Of a stretch of 64,000 nt of DNA, positions 19,943 through 31,596 are shown piece by piece (the stretch's first letter is position 1; each line of letters opens with the position of its first letter). The DNA comes from Lepidodermella squamata (lineage: Eukaryota; Gastrotricha). The notes under the pieces are model-generated. The model did no database searches. It was not told the origin of the DNA and saw nothing but the letters and a program-made list of their open reading frames with translations. Position numbers and translations under genes: made by a program. The stretch lies in assembly GCA_047495785.1 (NCBI GenBank), contig JBLDXI010000024.1, positions 4,092,001 to 4,156,000 on the forward strand. The letters are read 5' to 3'.

Positions 19943-21805
19943 TCATTTTTTGCGGACAATGAGCGCAAATTTACGCGTTCCGCATCTGAATCTGAAAATT
20001 TTGAAATTTTCAAAAAAAAAATTAATCAAAAATCAAGGACGCTTATACCTGATGTGGTCGCGAATGGTGTTGGGTGGCTTGTTAACTTCCGACAGTTGGC
20101 AGTCTTCGACTTCAAAATTTTTCCAATCGCTGATCACAATTACTGACCCTGGCAAAATAATTCATAAAATTTTTCATTAATTTAAAAAAAATATAAAAAA
20201 TAAAACAGTTTTTAATTAATTTCATGAATAATTTTAGGAATTTAAAAAATATTCAAATTAGTATTTGATCAATTTTTCTCACCTTTGCCATCAATATTTT
20301 CGGGTCGATAGGAACTGATTTCCATCAGCAATTCGCCGTATTCATTCGCCTGCCTGAGCCAATCCGGCGATCCGCAAATCTCAACCGCAAATTTCGCATC
20401 CTCAAACGATCGAACCCGCGGCAAAGTTCGAAATCTGTCCGGCTGAGCTCGCAACACGCAAATATTCAGCGTTGGGTACAATTCGTCATTCATTCGCAAA
20501 GCGTCTTGAAAATACGACTCAGCTTTGTGGCCATTTTTCTCCTTGTACGTCGCATATCCCAGCCCAACAACATCAACAACGACCAACTCAGGTATCAAGC
20601 CGTATTTCGCGCCGATATTAGACCTCAACGCGTTGTAGACGAACAAATCTTGATTCGTGAAATTTATCGGTTCCCCAGTTTTGTCCAGTCCATGAAAATC
20701 GGTTGAAAACGTCAAAATCGATCGATTTTCGAATTTTGGCGAGTTCAGCAAATCGCTGTAATTTTTCGCCAGAGCCTCAACATATTGGCAATATCCGATC
20801 GGGTCATTCATCCGAGGAATCGATTTACCAATCGATCTTGAAATCGAATAATGGAGCAGGACGCAATTCCCAGATTTTATCGATTCGATTTCGCGGAAAC
20901 ATTCGTTGAAAAATGCGGCGGCTTTCGATTTTAAATAACCGGGTTTCGTCGCGACTTTCCAGCTAGCATCGCCGATTCCTAGGCTCAAATCACCGCCTTC
21001 GTAACCGCAGTTTAAAAATATCAATATCGAAATTGGCCATTGATTTTCTGGGTGGAAAAATCGATCGCGAGTCAATTTCGCCCCCTCGCGAAGAATTAGC
21101 ATCGATTTCAAACTGGCCTCGATTGGACCCTCGAAAACAACATCCAAGTTAGGGAAGAAATTTTTCGTAAAATCGAACATTAATTCGCTCCGAAAAGAAT
21201 CCGTGAATAAATTCGACCAATTTTCGTCCTGAGAAAAATCGATTTTTTTCGCATCGATTTCCATCAAATTCGATTTCGGGTTATTTCCGATGATTTCTTG
21301 AAGAAATAACGATTCTTCGAGTGGATAGGCGAGTTTGTGACCCACGGTTTCGCCCATCGGCGCGTGGTCGAGAGTGGCGTCGACAAAGTATTCGAAATTC
21401 GGGCTGCATCCTTTTCCGGGCTTGTCGGCTTTGTTTGCCATATTATTATTGTAGAATGATTCATTCCAAATTTCATCCGTATTTTTGTTCAAAAATTCAA
21501 GAATTCGCCGCTTACTATCGTTTTGATTACCACTAGCATTGTGAATAACAAAAAAGGAAAATTACTAAAAATCGCGTTTCAATGAAAAAGATATTAAAAT
21601 TTATTGGCTAATTTTGAATTTTCGAAATGGAAATGAGCTAACGAAATGAACAGAAGAAACTTACTTTTTGGAGCTGTCATTTGCACGCAATTTCGAGCAT
21701 TTCAAATTATCCTGTAAAACATCGCAAAATCAAGAAAAAAATCGATAATTTGTTATCGAATCGGCCAACCTCGGCCGCGATGTGAGGTCGTGAGTGTCGC
21801 TTCAT
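19943..21805 (-). CDS. Pseudo-dioxygenase family, member A
   Basis: Five exons, 21770-21805, 21665-21711, 20283-21532, 20049-20148 and 19943-19991, give 493 residues with every phase consistent. The core resembles 2-oxoglutarate/Fe(II) oxygenases of the type with a ...YLN..YEGG.L... strand and a C.HEV..VTSG.R turn: here ILIFLNCGYEGGDLSL and ECFREIESIKSGNCVLLHYS. The expected HxD is replaced (LTRDRFF), the distal His is Arg and the co-substrate Arg is Cys. The last two short exons encode VIVISDWKNFEVEDC and a basic tail RFRCGTRKFALIVRKK. It is the most diverged of four copies, all on this strand. The two N-terminal exons are short and inferred from splice phase. Function unknown; catalysis seems unlikely. 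Confidence 0.75.
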
Positions 21806-23180
21806 AATACGATATCAGCCAAATTTAGGTAAGAGAAAAACACCAAGAATACCAAGGTGGAAGTTCTCTAATTCAATAGCCGCGAATTTGAACTTTTAAT
21901 GACCACGTTTCTCTCATCAACGCACCGTGCCGCTCTGAGGTCGTTGCGCCCCGCGGTGTTCGCGCACTAATACGCAACTCGCTGTGGCACCTTAATTGCG
22001 AGGAAATGGCAGGTTATGGCGTGATTTTGATAACCCGCAATTATTAAGGCACATTGAGTCATCGCGACGGTGGGACCGATGCCTCTTAATTAACCTGCAT
22101 CCCGAGCAACAAACTCATTGAAATTCGATAATAGACATTGAGAAACAGAGATTTCAGGTAAAAAAATGAAAATTTGAATTTGTTTACGATCGCAAAACCT
22201 GAGCATAAATCTAGCACTCTTTCTTCCTTACCTTGGTTTCATTCGCACCAGGTGCGGAGATATTAGAAAAGTAAAAAATAAAATTTGAAAAATACTAAAA
22301 TGACCCAACTCGACATAGGAAACCGTCGTAGTGCGACATTTCAGCCAACGACAACTGAGCAAAAACTCAGCCAAAATTTAAATTTAAATTTTGAATATAT
22401 GAAAACGGCATTTCAGCCAAAACTCAGCCAAAATTAATTAATGTCATAAAAATGGGCAATTAATTGCGTAATATCAAATGGTTCGAGAGGGCGCCTATGG
22501 GAAAGATCGCTCAGCGGACTTGACCGAAAAATACTGGCAAAGTTAGAATACTTAATCACCGACCTCTGCCTCGTCCCCGGCCACGACCTCGTTGTGTCCT
22601 TGTCCTCGGCCTCGGTCTGCCTGAACCGCGCCATCCTCAACACCTCTGACATCCAACGTTGTTGGGTCTTTCAAGTGTTGCATTTGGCTGGGTCTGATCC
22701 AGGCACCTTTTTGCTGGCTTTCAAATGAATCTAACCTCATCGTGCCCCAAAATATAGAAGCCGCGCTATATTTAGGCAACAGTGGTCGCAAAATTTCGGA
22801 AATTTACATTTCTTGACATTTGCCGGAACGGTACATTTCAAAATTATGAATACAATTTTGAACAATAAAAGTTTTTTCGCAATTATTTTATTGCGGTATT
22901 TGTGATCTCTGATCATACGGATGAGTCATCAACATTGCACCAACGATTATACCATAATATGATACAAAAATATAAATAACCCATCTTGTCCAGCAATTTT
23001 CTCAAAAGACTACGCCGCCGTTTATTAATTTGGCCCATTCAAAGGTAACGCGATCAATAGCAAACACCAAAAAACGCACGCACTCACCGAATAACTGAAA
23101 GAATGTCCGACTTATTTAGTTTATCACTCACTCACCCTGCGTTCATTTGACCCCGCTTTTTTTATTACAAAAAACACGAC
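21806..23180. other. Intergenic, with hairpin and Arg/Gly-coding tract
   Basis: Contains the hairpin at 21987-22052, a short direct repeat (CATTTCAGCCAA...ACTCAGCCAAAATT at about 22338-22437), and at 22558-22625 a minus-strand tract that in one frame encodes alternating Arg-Gly, ending in a stop, as in Sm-protein tails. No intact gene was found around it; it may be a retropseudogene scrap. Confidence 0.4.
21987..22052. other. Candidate structured hairpin
   Basis: Two nested stems can be drawn: CCTTAATTGCG with CGCAATTATTAAGG (one 3-base bulge) and, inside it, GGTTAT with ATAACC around a 12-base loop. About 66 nt in all. It could be a folded RNA or simply an imperfect palindrome; no product is claimed. 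Confidence 0.3.
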
Positions 23181-24026
23181 ATGAATTCCGCGAATTTGCT
23201 CCTGCTGCTGATATTATCCTTTCAACCACCCGTTTCCGGCCAGTTGTTCAATCTGCCCACCTCATGGTCCGCCTTTGCTAGCTGGTCTGTAAACACAGCC
23301 ACGGGCAACTCGCCAGCCGCCTCCGTGCCTAGTGTCAGCATCAACCTGCCCAGCGTCTCAGTCCCTGGCGTCGGCTCAATCAACATCCCAGGCGTGTCGA
23401 TACCCAGCGTATCCGTGCCGTCACTCAGCGGCTCGTGGAGTTGGATAAACGGCGCGTGGTCCTGGATTGCCTCATCATCATCGCCTAGCGTCTCAGCCGC
23501 CTCGTCCTGGCTATGGTACGGCTCCTCCTGGATCCAGGCCACGTGGTCAGGCGCGGCCTGGCAGGTGTGGATGGGCACCTCATGGGCGCAATGGGCCGGC
23601 ACCTCCTGGGCGCAATGGGTCAATAACTCTTGGGCGCAATGGACCGGAACCTCCTGGGCAATCTGGGTGGGGACGTCGTGGTCCTACTGGAACGGTTACG
23701 CCTATGTCACAGCCTCGACTACCCCCTCAACTACCTGGTCACCCAGTTCGATTGTTCTGAGGCCGAATCAGCCGAGCGTGTCCGGGGGTAACCCATCACC
23801 ATCGCCGTCGCCCTCGCCCTCGCCATCACCTTCGAACCCGTCTTCGTGGACCCCGGTTGTAGTTGGGACACCCTGGTCGTCCCCATCGCCCTCGCCGAGT
23901 TCTTCCTCGAATAACGGCGGCTCGTCATCAGGCTCGGGTGATTCATCGTCGAGGTCGAAATCAGCTGAATTAGCCGTTTGTAAATGGACTATTATAACTT
24001 TACTAGCTGGCTTTACGCTATGTTAA
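23181..24026 (+). CDS. Secreted Trp-repeat low-complexity protein, probable GPI anchor
   Basis: Single-exon gene of 281 residues. Signal peptide MNSANLLLLLILSFQPPVSG. Then three low-complexity zones: a Ser/Val/Pro zone (SVSVPGVGSINIPGVSIPSV), a Trp zone of tandem octads of the form GTSWAQWA (about 23570-23690, roughly five clear units, with 24-bp repeats in the DNA), and a Ser-Pro dipeptide zone followed by Ser/Gly. The C-terminus is hydrophobic (WTIITLLAGFTLC) after a small-residue region, as in GPI signals. No known family was recognised. Richness in Trp with Ser suggests an adhesive, structural or surface-coat protein; that is inference. GC content is visibly higher than in the flanks. Confidence 0.75.
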   Translation: MNSANLLLLLILSFQPPVSGQLFNLPTSWSAFASWSVNTATGNSPAASVPSVSINLPSVSVPGVGSINIPGVSIPSVSVPSLSGSWSWINGAWSWIASSSSPSVSAASSWLWYGSSWIQATWSGAAWQVWMGTSWAQWAGTSWAQWVNNSWAQWTGTSWAIWVGTSWSYWNGYAYVTASTTPSTTWSPSSIVLRPNQPSVSGGNPSPSPSPSPSPSPSNPSSWTPVVVGTPWSSPSPSPSSSSNNGGSSSGSGDSSSRSKSAELAVCKWTIITLLAGFTLC

Positions 24027-24795
24027 TTTGTCATTTTTCAAGTTCGACTAATAAAATCGATAGGATTTCCGATTGAATTTTTTCATTAAATTTTCGAATT
24101 TTTGGTCTGCGCATCAAAATAGAGAAAAATGACATCTTGTCCTAGAATTTGCGCAACTATGTATTTTTTAATTTGGTAATTATTTGTAAGAAATTTAAAT
24201 AATTTTTTCAACTGAAACATACCGAGAGATAGGTCTTTCTTTTAACCGCGATTCAATCGAAGATTTAATAGAAAATTTACCGGAGAAAACCCGGAAACCC
24301 CCGATGGTAACTGGTTCCTGGTTCGGTATTTTTCGGAATGTTACCCTGAAGGACCAAATTTCTCCGGGCTCTTTACATCCCATGAACCATGAACGAGTGG
24401 CATTCTTGACATTCTTGACTTGATTACTATTCTCGTAATTTTTTGAATTTTTCTAAACATTTTCGGGCCATAAGATGACTTTGTCTCTCATTTTAAAGTT
24501 CCTGAACCCTTTTTCCGTATGTATTTTCTTAGCCTGCGTTGCATTCGACCTTAATTACAGCCCAGACTTAGATTTACAAAAATTTTTTATTTTAAATTAT
24601 GTACCCATTACCTTATTTGAACTGAAATAATTATGTCAAATGTATTTCTAGCTCGGCGTGATCAAGACGAAAATGATTTCTTATTTCGAATTTTATTAGG
24701 AAAAAAGCAAAAGATTGAAATAAAATTGAGTAGAAAGAGGCAGTTTAAAGGATAAATACCACATCAGATCCATGAGAGTTCGAAATTTCGATTCA
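24027..24795. other. Spacer, no gene seen
   Basis: AT-rich 3' flank of the Trp-repeat gene with AATAAAATC at about 24050 as a possible poly(A) signal. No exon was recognised before the last exon of family member C. Confidence 0.4.
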
Positions 24796-25002
24796 TCATC
24801 GAAACGATACTAGCATAGCTCCTTTCCTGAAAGCCAGCATGAATCTGAAATAACGTGAAATTCGTGAAAAGCGAGAAAATCAAATGAAAACTTTACTCGA
24901 TGTAGCCGGGTCGTTCTTTGGCTGTACGGGTATCCGTGATGAAGCAATCACGAATTTCAATATCGCGCCAATCGCTGACAACAACAGCCGGTCATCCTTG
25001 AA

Positions 25003-25670
25003 AAAAAAAAGTTACAGACGAAACTCAAACTTTGTACCCGACAAAAACTACAAAAATGCCATTTTTCAGATGACCAAGAAGATCGGTCAGGCCAACAGGG
25101 CAATCACGCAGCTCCTAAGACTGAGACCTTACTTATCGACACGCCAGCTCGAAAATGCTTACAAGACCTACGTTCTACCATACCTCGAATTCGCTATGGT
25201 ACCATATACATTCGCGGCGTCGGCTAGCACCTTGGAGAAACTCGATGCAGTTCAAAACAGATTTGTTAAGATGACGGAAGCCAAATTGACACCGCTGGGC
25301 CATCGCAGATTCGTCGGGGTCATGACGTATCTCTACAAAACTATGGTAGCAGGTCGGGGGACGAAACAAGTCCGCTCGAAATTTATAAAAATTCCGAAGC
25401 CGAATACAAGAACGAGGGCAGCGAGCGAGAAACACCACCATCAACTACAGCTCGCAAAATCGTCGAAGAACAGGGTCGACACGGCACCCTTTCGAAGGAT
25501 GCAAGAGATCGTCAATCAATGGAACGACCTACCACGCGATACCTTTCCTGACACCGTCAACATCACAATATTTAAAGAAAAGATGAACGTCCTAGGGCGT
25601 CGGCTATAAGCCTACTAATGATAACTGTGTGCGCCTGAATTTTTTCGTAAATAAAAAAAAAAAAGATAAT
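25003..25670 (+). mobile_element. 5'-truncated LINE, reverse transcriptase C-terminus
   Basis: The frame ending at 25609 encodes the C-terminal part of a non-LTR retrotransposon ORF2: QLLRLRPYLSTRQLENAYKT, YVLPYLEFAM, LEKLDAVQNRFVKMTEAKL, then RRFVGVMTYLYK and a final FPDTVNITIFKEKMN. This is the region after the RT catalytic core in Jockey/CR1-like elements. The YADD part is missing, and an A-rich tail (about 25651-25665) follows the stop, as for a 5'-truncated insertion. It lies antisense inside the long intron of member C. Confidence 0.75.
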
Positions 25671-26302
25671 TTTGTAACATATTAAAAAGCAGCATAACGG
25701 GGCCTAACTAGGGCCCAGCTACTTTTGATGCGATGCAAAGCTTCCGATGAACATTGCCAAAAATGTTCGCAGAATTTTTCCTCGTTGCACGTGACACCCT
25801 TGTAACTTTTAACCACAAGGCTGTTTTGAATGAAGCCAGATTTCAATGTTTTTGCCATCGTGCTCTGACTGTAGAAAAACGGTCTGAAACGAATTGATCC
25901 AAGAAATTCCGATGTTTCGCGAGACACAAGTCTCCGCAAATTGATAGCCTACCTCCTCAGCCAATCAGGCAGAGATTCAATTTTTTAAATAATATTATTT
26001 TCCTGTTTTAACTAAGTTTGTCAAGGTATCTCGCAAGAAGAGCTTTCGATCAAAACTTCATCTGGAGGAACACGCCCGTGGCAATCTTACTCCGAAGTAC
26101 CCAACTTTTTGCGAGAAGTCAGTGAGTTCATGAGGCAATTCGTGAACATTTTCGACACTCTCGAAGCAGAAATTGCTCGACGTAAGGCGGTCCTGCGGAT
26201 AACGCGATCGCCCGCTGTTGTGAACTTCAGCCCACGCGAAAAACCCATCGTTTCCGGTTAGAAACGGACAATTTTGAAGTAAGCATTGACAACCAGCCAT
26301 GT

Positions 26303-26525
26303 ACGTTCGCGGCTTCCATGGTTACTCTCGAAAAACTGGACGCCATACAGGTTAGATTCTGCAAAATCACTTGAGCCACGCTGCAACGTCGTTTTGTAGG
26401 AGTGATGACCTACTTGTACAAAATCATCGTTGCTGGACGTGGAACAGCTCAGGTTCGATCGAAATTCAAGCGAATTTTCAAACGGCGCACTCCTGCGCGA
26501 GAATGCACTGCCAAGCACTATCATC
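26303..26525 (+). mobile_element. Second, degenerate LINE RT fragment
   Basis: Encodes, with a stop codon and an apparent deletion, TFAASMVTLEKLDAIQVRF, then RRFVGVMTYLYKIIVAGRGT and AQVRSKFKRIFKRRTP, clearly the same ORF region as the LINE at 25003 but diverged. It is a dead fragment. Confidence 0.7.
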
Positions 26526-27591
26526 TAATCAGCCTAGCGTAACCTTAGGTTTAGCTAGAAATGCAGGACCCAACCTCGTTTGACTCTGAGCCGATACCTA
26601 AGAAATCGGAATCGAAGGCGAAATCTAACAACTCGAAGAAAAAATCAACGTCGTCTAAACGGAATTGAAGCCGTTCCAAAGTTTGAAGCCTCGCATGCAA
26701 ATAAATCTGCGTCTCAGCCGAAGAGTAGAAGGCAGACAAAAAAACCAAAACGGCGGCAAGTGCCAAGCAAAGCCAAAAAATTACCGGTAAAGAAATCGCT
26801 ACTGAACAATCGCAACTCGTGAGTATTGTTTTTTCTGTCATAAATCCCTGCTTCTTCTCAGTGCACGGTTTGCTCACTTTGGCTGTGTGAAGACATTTGA
26901 AAAGGGGTAGGTACGTGTCACGTTCGCAAATACCCTTTCGAAATGTAACGATTAGCGTAGTTGAATGTTTATCTCTGAAAATTTTTGATTAAGCAAAATT
27001 CACCTGCTTTTGGCGATTTTTGAAAATTAGCGAATAATTTATCACAATCATTTGCGTGGAATGGTGTGTACGAACGATATTCCGCTACAAGTGGATCGAA
27101 ACCGAATTCCAAGCGCAATGTTGCCACGCCAAGCACATCCAGCAACCAAAAGTCGAACCCAGTGAAGCGAATGCAATTCGGCTTGGTCGAGGTCGAGGCT
27201 GACACGTCCAAGCAAAACGAGGCGGCGCCGATAAAACTACCCGGCCGGCCTCTACAAAACTTTGACGCAAAGTAATTGGCAGATCAGGGCTGCAAAAAGT
27301 GTAAAACCTTCCCATATCCTATAGATTTTTAACAAAAATCTTCCCCATCATAACAGAGCAATCGATTGATCATTTATCGATTATCGATAATCGATGTAAG
27401 CCACATACATGATTTTAATCATACAATGGATGGAAGATTCGAATTTAGCGCAAAATCCTGCGTTCAGTTTTTGAAAAAATGAAAAATACTCAATTCAATA
27501 ACCTCTATTGCACCAATTGACTTCCAGAAGTAATTACCGGTAATTGAGGGTAATTAAATTTTATTACTATTTTGTAAACTATTTTGTAAGT

Positions 27592-29322
27592 GGGGCAAAC
27601 AATATATCAAACTAAGCACTCGCCCAACCAATTCGCCCAACTTTAATTTAAAATTAAAATTAATGCTCAAAGCTCAAAGGCATGCACGCGTGCGCTCAAG
27701 CATCAGGTGTAACATGCTGCACGCACCTTCAGAAATTAGGGGGCCAAGATTTTATGTAATTGGAGCGACCCAAGTTTAAAACTAGCTCTATGGAGCGACC
27801 CAAGTTTAAAACTAGCTCTATGGAGCGACCCAAGTCTTACATTTCTATCCACATTTTTATTATTTGAATCTAAATTTTACTTCAACAATGTTCTACTCAC
27901 TTTTTCCACTTTGACATGAAATATAAGCCGGGTATAAGCAACACGTGTAATAAAAAGAAAGCGGCGAAAAAGTCGTCATGTTGCGCAACTTGCGAAGATA
28001 CTAATTTGATGCTAGTCGATGCCACGCTACGATGCGAAGAGCCTCCAGTCGCTGCCGACGTGCGAGTTATTGTAACTCGCGATTGCCGTCTCGAAAACGC
28101 GGTCGGCCTGCGATGCGCCTCAAGGTCCCAGACCTTGTAAAAGCGAAATGTAATTTTATTACACCTACTTATTATATTGTTGGTATGATCCACCTTAATA
28201 CATCTAGCACCTCCGCCACGTAAAAAAGTGACCGCAAGCGAGGAAGTAGGGGTAAAGCGGAAACGCGGCAGGCCTGCTAAAGTGTACAGCACAACAGCAC
28301 CTAAGACGCGCGGTCAACAGGCGTTGAGTAAACAACCCGCTGAGAGCAAATCCACTCCCCTTGAGGCACCCTCGTCACCCTCGCCATCCTCAACACCTTC
28401 GCCACACCTCGTCTACTCTTCGCGTTCCGGCTTACCGCCACTCGTGCCCCCGGAAATAATTACCGAAATACTAACCCGGGCTTATACACAAATGATACCT
28501 CGAAAAATTGGGAAAAGAGGCTTCTATTCAAGACTAGGCTTCTATTTGAGATATGCCAGGCTTCTAAACGAGTGGGGGCTTATATTTCGGTAACTATCTC
28601 CCGCATCACCCCGGGTTAAGAAGCGAAAATCAAGCCTTAAAACCACATCAACGAAAGTGCGGCCGCGGGTTTTGAAATCTAGGAAAGGTGTGACCGCGGT
28701 GATTGTGCCGTCTTCTTACATCGCCTAATGTCCCAAACATAATTAGCTCCAACACCCTACATGATCACTATAAACAGGCTATCGAGGCAAATAAAATAAG
28801 AACCGATAACTTGGTCGAGTCTAGGCATCATCGCATCAATGACAAATTAACGGCGCCGCATCGGAAGTCTGACCTCACGATAAACGATAAACAAGGTTGC
28901 TTCGGTCGAAACCAGGCTAGAACAGCAAGCCGCCGATCAAACGCTTAGCCGTGCAAACCCAAAACTCGACAAGAAAAATGCCGCAATAACATTTGTTACA
29001 GCCCAATATTTGAGCTCAATTAAAATTGCTTTACAACAAAAATTAGCTGCACTTTTAATCATTCTTAGTCATCAGGTGAGTAAAATAAGAATGATATACA
29101 GTTGAATTCTTGGATAATATCGGCAGCCATCGTTGTGAACTGATTTAAATAAAAATTGTTGCCTAGAATCTGTAATATTCGGGCGCGCGTGCGTATATTT
29201 AAGCATTAATTTTAATTTTAAATAAAAGTTGGGCGAATTGGTTGAGCGAGTGCGCGGTTGGGCGAAAATGTTGGGCGAGTGGGAATTTGAGCGGATTAAG
29301 TTGGGCGAACGGGAATCACCCC
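27592..29322. mobile_element. 1.7-kb TIR element with AT-hook ORF and transposase remnant
   Basis: Long inverted ends share GCACTCGC.CAACCAATTCGCC, CAACTTTAATTTAAAATT and AATTAATGC; the outermost bases are GGGG/CCCC. Inside on the plus strand are two AT-hook motifs (SRKRGRPAMR at about 28085 and KRKRGRPAK at about 28255, the latter in an ORF 28228-28593) and, at about 28795-28850, RTDNLVESRHHRINDKL, close to a motif also found at 45.9 kb and resembling the MULE transposase TN..ES.H signature. No intact transposase. A further single end of the same family is at 50135-50235. Confidence 0.55.
27766..27838. repeat. 30-bp tandem repeat, about 2.5 units
   Basis: Unit GCGACCCAAGTTTAAAACTA plus GCTCTATGGA, perfect in the first two copies and broken in the third. 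It lies in the left part of the TIR element. Confidence 0.8.
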
Positions 29323-31596
29323 AACTTCAGCCTAAGAAATAGGCAACCCAGGTTACAAATACCTTAAGCACTCTTCAGGAATAAACGTAACGATGGGAAA
29401 TATGCAGGATAAATTAAGAATTTGGATGATGAGAAATTTAGTAATGTAAACAAGTTGGAAACGCTTTGCTAGGAAATCGCTTGCAAAATGAGAGCAAATT
29501 TCAATTAAAATAAATAATGGTAAATACCTGTCGATTCGTCTTCTTTATGTGGATAGTCGATTTCAGTCAAAATTTCGCCCTCAAATTTTCTATCGATCCA
29601 ATTCGATTTTTCAGCCCGGGCTTGTTCCTCCTCCGACCTTACCCGAGGCAAAACTCGAAATCTCGCCGGATCCTGACGGCGAATCGTTATTTTAACCGAA
29701 GTGTCTTTATCCGGGACAAAAATCGCGTCCAAAAAGCAGGACATTGCCGAATAGGGCGGGCTGGATTTCAGCTTCGCGAATCCAGTCACAAAAATCTCAG
29801 CCACGAAAACGTCGGCCTTCTTATTCCAGTTCTTATGAAAGTTTGACATCGAATGGCGTTGTACGCAAATAAATCCAAGCCAAGCAAATCAATCGGCTTT
29901 AAATTTTCAACAGGGTAGCTGTGATGAAATAAAACCAGCGAAGATTTATCAACATAACGCGGCGTTCTCAATAAATCCGAGAAAGTTTCATTCAAATTCG
30001 ACGCGATTGTGGCGTAGGTTTCCGAAAATTTCAAAAAAAATTCAGGAATTTCCGCGTTCTCACCGGCGACTGAGTAATGCAACGCGAAGCACGTTCTTTC
30101 AGTTATCGGCAGAGTTTCTATGAATAAGTCGTTGTAAAACGCAACAATATTCGACTTGAAATGGCCAGGTTTTGAATTTAATTCCAGTAAACGTGTCTAT
30201 CTCGCAGCGCAATTTCACCGCCTTTGTAGTTCGAATCGAGGAAAATGAGAATCGAAATTGGCCATTGATTTTTCGACTTTGCTTCGACCCTTGATATCAG
30301 GTCATCTCGAGTGAAACCTCTGCCTTTCGGTATTAAAATCAAATTTTCCAGGGTTAGTGTAGCCATGGATGATGGATTAGCAAGTTTATCGACCCCGTCA
30401 TTAATGAGATTTTTCAACAGCGAAAATACCAGTTCGCTATCTAGGGAATGGCTGAACAATTTCGGCCATAAATTATCCGTTGAGAAGTCGAGTTGACTCC
30501 GGCAGAATGTCAAAATTATTGCGCTTTTGGCGACTTGTTTGAGTATTGCACATTCATCGAGTGGATAAGCAATGAAATGCCCTTCAATTTTCCACCTGTG
30601 AAAAAACAATTAGGTAAATAAAATGAACCAGTTTCGGACAAATCAGGCGAAAAACGTTTTGAAATCTCTAAAATCTTAAATGACCCAGTTTCGTGTAGTA
30701 TTTTTCACTTTGATTTAATTAAAAAAATTGAAATTTGATTCAAAATTTAAAAAATGTCAGGGTAGCAACTTGAAATCAAATTAAAATTTTCTAATTTTTT
30801 AAAAGCAGATAAATTGTTCCGCTGGAATTTTCACCCACCTTGGCAAGTAGTCGAGAATTTTTTCGCTGAAAAATTGAACTGCAGGACTAAAATCGTCATC
30901 TTCCTCATCGCAGTAAGATCCGTCTTCGTTGAAGAAATTGTGAATCAACGCAGCCAACTCGCGATGCGTTCTCGCACTGAAAATTTAAACATAAAACATG
31001 AAATAACTATTTCAAAATCTGTTATACTCCAATTCTGATTCGGCGTCGCTAGATGAATCCTACCGAGGGCAAAACAGAAAGTTAGAGCAGATCATCACTC
31101 AATAAAAACTCACTGAGATCTGCCTCTTTCTTTTCTCACTTGCCATTTTTCGAAATTAAGAACCCTAAAACGGCCAAGTACATCTGATTAGTTGTAAGCT
31201 CAACAGTTTTTCAAACAAAATTGGTCAAAATTAAGAATAGGCAATGGGAATCAGGAGAATTATTTGCTATTTTCTACCGTGTTCTGTGGGTAGAATTTTT
31301 GCGAAATTGCACTAAAGTAGCAGGATAGGGAAATTCACGAGAAACCGAGTACTGAATACTGAGAAATGAGGTGTAACTCTATGATGTGGGCCACATGTTC
31401 TGCTGTTTCATACGAGGTAACGGGAAGAGCAAACAAATTATCGGACCATTATTTCAAGTTTTTACTTCGAGATATGAGATAAAAGTCTTCATTATAAAAT
31501 ATTAGAAAAAAATGAATTATTAATTAGAAAAATGAGAAGAATGTTTGAGCACACAGTTAGCATTTCATAAAATTGAATCCAAGTTTTCACATCAGT

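Larger units (their letters stand above)
24796..31146 (-). pseudogene. Pseudo-dioxygenase family, member C (decayed)
   Basis: The exon plan of the family can be followed: 31114-31146, 31028-31059, 30839-30976, 30595 down to 29528, 24897-24996 and 24796-24844. Splice sites and phases are those of the other members, with one extra intron (30596-30838). Three lesions break it: a frameshift near 30180 just after HVYWN, a second near 29855 after YNAIR, and an in-frame TGA at the start of the fifth exon (about 24993-24995). The core motifs LIFLDSNYKGGEIAL and the VTEG-type turn are recognisable in two frames. The intron from 24997 to 29527 has been invaded by LINE fragments and a TIR element. Sequencing error could explain one lesion but hardly three. 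Confidence 0.75.

Noticed and set aside
22434-22791. Possible Sm-protein (SmD1-like) retropseudogene on the minus strand
   Set aside because: Only the Arg-Gly tail-like tract is visible; the Sm fold motifs could not be found in any frame.
23222-23623. Minus-strand ORF of 133 codons opposite the Trp-repeat gene
   Set aside because: Shadow of a low-complexity GC-rich coding sequence; the plus strand has the signal peptide and a sensible architecture.
25682-25939. Minus-strand ORF of 85 codons
   Set aside because: No start context, splice partner or family motif; it sits among LINE debris.
26561-27274. Lys/Ser-rich ORFs that might form a two-exon gene with a PIKLPGRPLQNF end
   Set aside because: The good donor at 26819 and the acceptor near 27028 do not match in phase in any open frame, and the first ORF is broken by a frameshift.
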